Source: a virus | Length of the DNA stretch: 38,680 bases | Direction: 5' to 3' (one strand) | IMG/VR virus record: IMGVR_UViG_3300000117_000064 | Span: 1-38,680 of that record | Shown here: positions 35,006 through 38,680 of the stretch, piece by piece | Layout of the letters: every line of letters begins with the position of its first letter | How positions within the stretch are numbered: the first letter of the stretch is position 1 | Notes under the pieces: model-generated | What the model was told of the DNA's origin: nothing | The model's input: the letters and a program-made list of their open reading frames with translations, nothing else | The model's database searches: none | Position numbers and translations under genes: made by a program

Positions 35006-35659
35006 ATGAACAACATGAAAGATATTGCTGAACTGCTTCCTGAAGGACTAGACGAGTCCACTGTTGAAGCTATATTTCAGTTAGTCGATAAGACTATCAG
35101 CGAGCAGGTCGCAGAACAGACTAGTCTTTTAGAGGCTAAAGTTATTGCGTATGTTCGTACTAAAGTAGACACTCTTAAAGAGCACGCTATTGCCGAGCTT
35201 TGTGAAGAGAATGAAGTCTATCGAAATGCGCGTCTCTTTGAGTCGGTTCGTACATTAATGTCCTTAGAACTGACCCACGACGATGAGAACTCTGCTCTTT
35301 CTGATGTAACGTCCCAGCACGCTGAACTTCAGGAAGAGTTTGACGTTTTAAAGGACCAACTTACGTCCATCGTTGAAGAGAACCAGTGTCTACAGAACAC
35401 CATCCGAGTTATGGATAGGAAGGTTTCTCTTGCTGAAGGCGTAGCCGCTGAAGCAGAAGCCGCAAAAACACAGCTTCTCGAAGAAGTTGAGAATCTTGAA
35501 GCCGCGAAGGACGATTTTTTCGTCTCTTCAGAGAAAGCGGTAGTTGTTTCCAAAGCGGATTTGGAAATCAGCGAAGATAGGAATTCTCGTAACAAAAAAT
35601 CAAACGAGTTCCTTACAGATGAGGTCATGAAATTCATGCCCTTCAACTCCCAATCATAA
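35006..35659 (+). CDS. 22: Prohead scaffolding protein, gp22-like
   Basis: The 217-aa product has TAGGAG about 9 nt before its ATG. It is almost wholly helical and acidic with a long heptad-rich coiled coil (about residues 85-165, LQEEFDVLKDQLTSIVEENQ and onward), and no Cys-rich, Trp-rich or enzymatic region. The C-terminus ends FLTDEVMKFMPFN. It lies between gp21 and gp23, the T4 position of gp22 (269 aa). Several (L/I)-x-E tripeptides (LLE, LFE, LQE, IVE, LLE, ISE) could be protease cleavage sites, as in T4, where gp22 is degraded to peptides during maturation. Homology is inferred from order and architecture. Confidence 0.75.
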   Translation: MNNMKDIAELLPEGLDESTVEAIFQLVDKTISEQVAEQTSLLEAKVIAYVRTKVDTLKEHAIAELCEENEVYRNARLFESVRTLMSLELTHDDENSALSDVTSQHAELQEEFDVLKDQLTSIVEENQCLQNTIRVMDRKVSLAEGVAAEAEAAKTQLLEEVENLEAAKDDFFVSSEKAVVVSKADLEISEDRNSRNKKSNEFLTDEVMKFMPFNSQS

Positions 35660-35671
35660 GGATTGTAAACA

Positions 35672-37315
35672 ATGGATATCATGCATCAGACCGATGAAAA
35701 GCTTGTCCAGAAGTGGGAGCCCGTCCTTGAGGGTATTGATCACGATTATACCCGTCGAGTTACTGCTCAACTTCTAGAAAACCAAGCTAAATCAATCGTC
35801 GAAGAGCGCATCTCCGAAAACGCTGTCAACGGAGCTACGACCACTACTGGTCAGCTTGGCACGTTTCAGAAATTCGCCTTCCCCCTCGTTCGTCGAGTTT
35901 ACCCGAAGCTTCTAGCTAACTCTCTTGTCGGCGTTCAGCCGATGCAAGGCCCGGTTTCACAGGTCTTCTATCTAGGTAACAGTCGCGCCCGCAAAGGTGG
36001 CGATAGTGCTGCCGATGTTCAGACGGTATACAGCAAGTACAACCTCACCTACCGTGGGCTTACGTCCCAGTCTGTTGGCTCTCTTGAGTCTGGACAAGCT
36101 GCTGGTGTAGGTGGTACTTTCAATGACCCTGACGGCACTCAATTCGGTACTGCTGGTTCTGGTCTTGACGGTGATACTGCTCAGAGCGGCTTCGACGTTT
36201 CTAACGTCCTAGCTGGTTCCGGTACTGAAGTTGCTGGTGCTGGTGCTGCCTCTGGTACGTTCGGTGGTCAGATCGCTGCTTGGCCTAACGCCTCCAGCGT
36301 CATGGGTTACACCCTCTCAGCGGGTGAGCGTCTAACTGGTACGGGCATCCCTGAGATGACCTTCCACATCGAGCAGGAAGCGGTCGTCGCTAACACTCGT
36401 AAGATGCGTGCTCTCTGGACGCTTGAAGCGTCTCAGGACCTCAAGGCTTACCATAACCTTGACCTTGAGCGTGAACTCACTGATCTTCTTTCTAAGGAGC
36501 TTCAGCTTGAGATTGACCGCGAGCTTATCGAAGACCTTCGCATGATTGCTTATGGTCATCACCGCACCGCTGTTGGTGGTTCAGACCTTCGTGGTATGGA
36601 CAACGACTACATCAGCATGGGCGATTTCCCTGGTATCAAGGATTCGGATTCCCGTGAGGACTTTGTTCCTGCTCAGTTCACCTACGACTTCGCTAGTGGC
36701 AACACTGAAGTAACGGGTCAGACTGACGTAAACTCAAACGTTTTCATTATCGACTTCTCCCAAGACAACCCGACGCTTTACCCGCGCCACGTTGGCGAGG
36801 TTTACTCAAACCTTCTTGCAGTAATCAACCTCGCTTCTCAGGACATTTACCGCACTACGATGCGTGGTCCTGGTAACTGGCTCCTTACCTCACCGCTTAT
36901 GTGCTCACTTCTTGAGAGTGCTTCCAAGCTTGAGGGTGGTATCCAGTCCAGCGATGGTCCGACCAACATGGGTCGTAACAGCATCGAGTTCAAAGGTAAG
37001 TTTATGGGTCGCTACGACCTTTACGTTGATCCCATGTACCCGCAGGACGAAATTCTTGTCGGGTACAAAGGAAGCAACGCGATGGACGCGGGCCTTATTT
37101 ACGCCCCGTACATTCCGCTCCAGCAACTCCCCACGATTGTTGACCCGGAGAGCTTCCAGCCGCGTAAGGGCATCCTTACCCGCTATGGTAAGGTTCAGAT
37201 TGAGCCGAACAACCGCTTCTATAGGGTTGTCCGTGTCGTAGGACCTACTGCTAACTTCCTCTTCCAGCCGTTCTCACGTAACACTACCTTCAATGGTACT
37301 GAAACTACGGTCTGA
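35672..37315 (+). CDS. 23: Major capsid protein gp23
   Basis: AAGGA lies 9 nt before ATG 35672; the inner ATG at 35681 is worse placed. The start region (DEKLVQKWEPVLEGI) and FPLVRRVYPKLLANSLVGVQ, then PMQGPVSQVFYL, match the HK97-fold gp23 family. A Gly/Ala/Ser-rich part (about residues 136-215) corresponds to the variable insertion region. LEASQDLKAYHNLDLERELT begins at residue 251, and the conserved GYKGSNAMDAGLIYAPY begins at residue 464, followed by a F-Q-P-R-x-G-x-x-T-R-Y-G strand. T4 gp23 is 521 aa; this is 547. Candidate maturation sites for the gp21-like protease are LLE36, IVE44 and ISE49. Codon choice is biased and GC-richer than upstream genes, as expected for the most abundant virion protein. 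Confidence 0.93.
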   Translation: MDIMHQTDEKLVQKWEPVLEGIDHDYTRRVTAQLLENQAKSIVEERISENAVNGATTTTGQLGTFQKFAFPLVRRVYPKLLANSLVGVQPMQGPVSQVFYLGNSRARKGGDSAADVQTVYSKYNLTYRGLTSQSVGSLESGQAAGVGGTFNDPDGTQFGTAGSGLDGDTAQSGFDVSNVLAGSGTEVAGAGAASGTFGGQIAAWPNASSVMGYTLSAGERLTGTGIPEMTFHIEQEAVVANTRKMRALWTLEASQDLKAYHNLDLERELTDLLSKELQLEIDRELIEDLRMIAYGHHRTAVGGSDLRGMDNDYISMGDFPGIKDSDSREDFVPAQFTYDFASGNTEVTGQTDVNSNVFIIDFSQDNPTLYPRHVGEVYSNLLAVINLASQDIYRTTMRGPGNWLLTSPLMCSLLESASKLEGGIQSSDGPTNMGRNSIEFKGKFMGRYDLYVDPMYPQDEILVGYKGSNAMDAGLIYAPYIPLQQLPTIVDPESFQPRKGILTRYGKVQIEPNNRFYRVVRVVGPTANFLFQPFSRNTTFNGTETTV

Positions 37316-37341
37316 TAAAGAAGCCTAGATAAGTAATAAAG

Positions 37342-37377
37342 GGGCCAGAGGTATTTTTCTGCCTCTGGCCCTTTTTT
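37342..37377 (+). terminator. Intrinsic terminator after the major capsid gene
   Basis: A perfect 10-bp stem, GGGCCAGAGG (37342-37351) with CCTCTGGCCC (37362-37371), encloses a 10-nt loop and is followed by six T (37372-37377). It begins 27 nt after the capsid stop. It is the only strong rho-independent terminator I see in the window. Confidence 0.9.
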
Positions 37378-37388
37378 CCTGTAACATC

Positions 37389-37568
37389 ATGTATAAGTAT
37401 AGAAGCAAATGTAGGTGGAACATGCTTCTCCATATAGATGGGGATGTAGTAGAGATTAGACCAGGGGAATACTTTGTATCTTCTGCCGTAGTAAAGTCTC
37501 GCTACTTAGAAATAATTAATAAACCGACTACCACCAGAAAAAGGAAGACAAAGAATGATAAAAGTTGA
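37389..37568 (+). CDS. Small conserved-looking protein upstream of gp13 (59 aa)
   Basis: The frame runs from ATG 37389 to TGA 37566-37568 and overlaps the gp13 gene by 14 nt. The product begins YKYRSKCRWNMLLHIDGDVV, continues with EIRPGEYFVSS and ends in a Lys/Arg-rich tail. The V-x-I/V-x-P-G-E-x turn looks like a small beta-barrel protein. No ribosome-binding site precedes 37389; ATG 37422 (codon 12) has AGGTGG 3 nt before it, so a 48-aa form is possible. It fills the gap between terminator and gp13 as dense phage genomes do. Function unknown; similar tiny proteins sit near capsid genes in other myoviruses by my recollection, which I cannot verify. Confidence 0.5.
   Translation: MYKYRSKCRWNMLLHIDGDVVEIRPGEYFVSSAVVKSRYLEIINKPTTTRKRKTKNDKS
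37392..37399 (+). promoter_or_regulatory. Candidate late promoter box for the gp13 operon
   Basis: TATAAGTA, one base from the T4 late box TATAAATA, starts 15 nt after the terminator T-run. A promoter is expected somewhere here because the terminator would cut read-through from the capsid gene. If used, transcription would start inside the 59-aa ORF and favour its internal ATG at 37422. Chance occurrence is possible in this AT-rich DNA. Confidence 0.25.
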
Positions 37569-38427
37569 CCCGAAACTTCTAGCTTATGGAGACACGTTCG
37601 GCACTTATGCTGGTCGTAACCTTGGGGATACTGACATCTACAGTACGGCTATAGATGGTTCTAAGTTAGGTAAGAATCTACTTGACGATACTGTCGAGCT
37701 TTGTTCCGAGTTTGAGCAATCGGCTAGGGACTTTGTTCTAGGTCGTCTTGGTCATCCTATAGTTAGAGTAGAACTAACTGATTTCCAGATCAAAACAGCA
37801 ATTGACGAAGCTTTGTCGTTGCTTGATTACCATGCACCTTACTGGTGTACTCAGATGGCAGCGTTTGAAACGTCAGGAACCATCAACACTTACATGATAC
37901 CTACTCACATAGCAAACAACCTTAGCTATGTGGTTTACAAAAAATCTCTACTAAGTATTCAAGCCCAAGCAGGTACGCTTGAGTATGATATGTTTTTAAA
38001 GTTCTTTTCTGACACCTTTGCTATGGGTAACTTTCAAGTAGCCGATTTTTATGTGCTTCAACAGCATTTAGAGATGACTAGGAAGGTGCTTAGCCAAGAA
38101 GGTAGTTGGGATTTGATAAACGGTAACGTACTTCAGGTTTATCCTCATCCTACTGGTTACGGTGAGGAAGTTATATTAGTCTACCGAGGTTTAGATTCTG
38201 GTACTATGCATCCTTTCTATAGGAATTGGATTCAACGATACACTCTGGCAGTTGCTAAGGGGATCCTTGGCGAGGTTAGAGGTAAATACTCTTCACTACC
38301 CTCTCCAGGAGGAGGGGCCAGCCTAAACGGCGATAGACTCATTCAGGACTCCACAGCAGAGAAGGAAGCCCTACGTGAGCAACTCCTTGATGAAATTGAG
38401 GAGCCCCCTGTATTCACACTATTCTAA
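37555..38427 (+). CDS. 13: Neck protein gp13
   Basis: AAGGAAG lies about 7 nt upstream of the ATG. The match to T4 gp13 (309 aa; here 290) is clear at both ends: LGHPIVRVEL (residues 65-74) with a following Q-I-x-x-A-I-D-E-A-L helix corresponds to the T4 LGAPIINVEL region; the C-terminal part has NWIQRYTLAVAKGILGEVRG, PSPGGGASLNGDRLI (249-263) and EKEALREQL, like the T4 LPGG-V-x-x-D-G-Q-R-L-I and EKEALREEL segments. gp13 closes the head with gp14 after DNA packaging and makes the tail docking site. In T4 gp13 precedes 14-15-18-19-20; here it directly follows gp23, a different gene order. Confidence 0.88.
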   Translation: MIKVDPKLLAYGDTFGTYAGRNLGDTDIYSTAIDGSKLGKNLLDDTVELCSEFEQSARDFVLGRLGHPIVRVELTDFQIKTAIDEALSLLDYHAPYWCTQMAAFETSGTINTYMIPTHIANNLSYVVYKKSLLSIQAQAGTLEYDMFLKFFSDTFAMGNFQVADFYVLQQHLEMTRKVLSQEGSWDLINGNVLQVYPHPTGYGEEVILVYRGLDSGTMHPFYRNWIQRYTLAVAKGILGEVRGKYSSLPSPGGGASLNGDRLIQDSTAEKEALREQLLDEIEEPPVFTLF

Positions 38428-38429
38428 TT

Positions 38430-38680
38430 ATGTCAAACAACAATCAAAACAATATCTCTGAAGGAGCACGGAGGGCTATGGGTCCTGACGGGCATCAGCC
38501 TGGAGACAGGCGTCACAGCACAGGTGGTGACCTTCGTGGAGGGAGGTCTAAGCCGGGAGCAAAACCGCCCGCCTCATACCAAGGACGCAGGGCTCGTCTT
38601 GCCGCCAAGAGGAAGGGCACCGCCAAGCCAGCGGCTGGTAAATACCAAGATGGTCCGAAGGGCGTCCTCCCCGACAGGGG
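38430..38680 (+). CDS. Start of a basic, low-complexity protein of unknown function (3' truncated by window edge)
   Basis: The frame is open from ATG 38430, 2 nt after the gp13 stop, to the right edge (83 complete codons). It is rich in Gly, Arg, Lys, Pro, Ala and Gln: MSNNNQNNISEGARRAMGPD at the start, then GRRARLAAKRKGTAKPAAGK. It is clearly GC-richer than neighbouring genes. No ribosome-binding site is good for 38430; the in-frame ATG at 38478 has AAGGAG 11 nt upstream and could be the true start. In T4 the next gene would be gp14, but nothing here looks like gp14. The visible part is probably a disordered N-terminal region of a longer protein. Confidence 0.5.
   Translation, partial: MSNNNQNNISEGARRAMGPDGHQPGDRRHSTGGDLRGGRSKPGAKPPASYQGRRARLAAKRKGTAKPAAGKYQDGPKGVLPDR

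Noticed and set aside
36864-37241. 125-codon + strand open frame in another phase inside the capsid gene
   Set aside because: The capsid frame is certain here (conserved gp23 motifs), and the alternative product is Arg/Ser/Thr/Leu-rich without structure.

Overview
The window is a continuous block of virion structural genes from a large contractile-tailed bacteriophage (myovirus, Caudoviricetes). Every credible gene is on the + strand and coding density is near complete. The call rests on clear relatives of T4 gp21 (prohead protease), gp23 (major capsid protein), gp13 (neck), gp25 and gp6 (baseplate wedge), and on an OB-fold/beta-helix central spike. I see no tRNA, CRISPR, insertion sequence, integrase, replication or lysis gene. 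The DNA is moderately AT-rich. The host cannot be identified from this sequence.

Region A (1-10621) is the tail and baseplate core: the end of a probable tape-measure protein (cut by the left edge), a 337-aa baseplate/tail-end protein, a small gp53/LysM-like protein, a large probable hub protein, a lysozyme-less gp5/gpV-like spike, a 905-aa protein ending in a LamG-like domain, gp25 and gp6/gpJ. The order (tape measure, LysM-like, hub, spike, gp25, gpJ, gpI-like) resembles P2/PBSX/Mu-type baseplate operons more than T4.

Region B (10621-32519) is a host-recognition block. A 3571-aa protein joins an N-terminal gpI/gp7-like baseplate domain to a probable beta-helix, ten FN3-like repeats and a C-terminal region with a CBM-like beta-sandwich. 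It is followed by two small paralogous structural proteins, a 1171-aa beta-helical fibre-like protein, an 823-aa protein sharing an N-terminal motif with it, and a 1166-aa protein with three cysteine-rich repeats joined by Pro/Gly/Thr-rich linkers. From 714 to 32519 nearly all stop/start junctions overlap by 1-4 nt or are separated by a few nt, so the genes look like one translationally coupled operon.

Region C (32520-37380) is the head module in T4 order: three small, highly charged proteins where T4 has gp67/gp68, then gp21 protease, gp22-like scaffold and gp23 capsid, closed by a strong intrinsic terminator. The protease carries an unusual C-terminal extension with four clustered cysteines and an EF-hand-type loop. 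Region D (37381-38680) holds a 59-aa ORF, gp13, and the start of a basic, GC-richer protein cut by the right edge. The three largest gaps (86, 79 and about 70 nt) each hold a sequence one base from the T4 late-promoter box TATAAATA. How the parts would work together: region C builds and matures the prohead, gp13 completes the neck, region A builds the hub and baseplate around the tail, and region B decorates the baseplate with adhesins.
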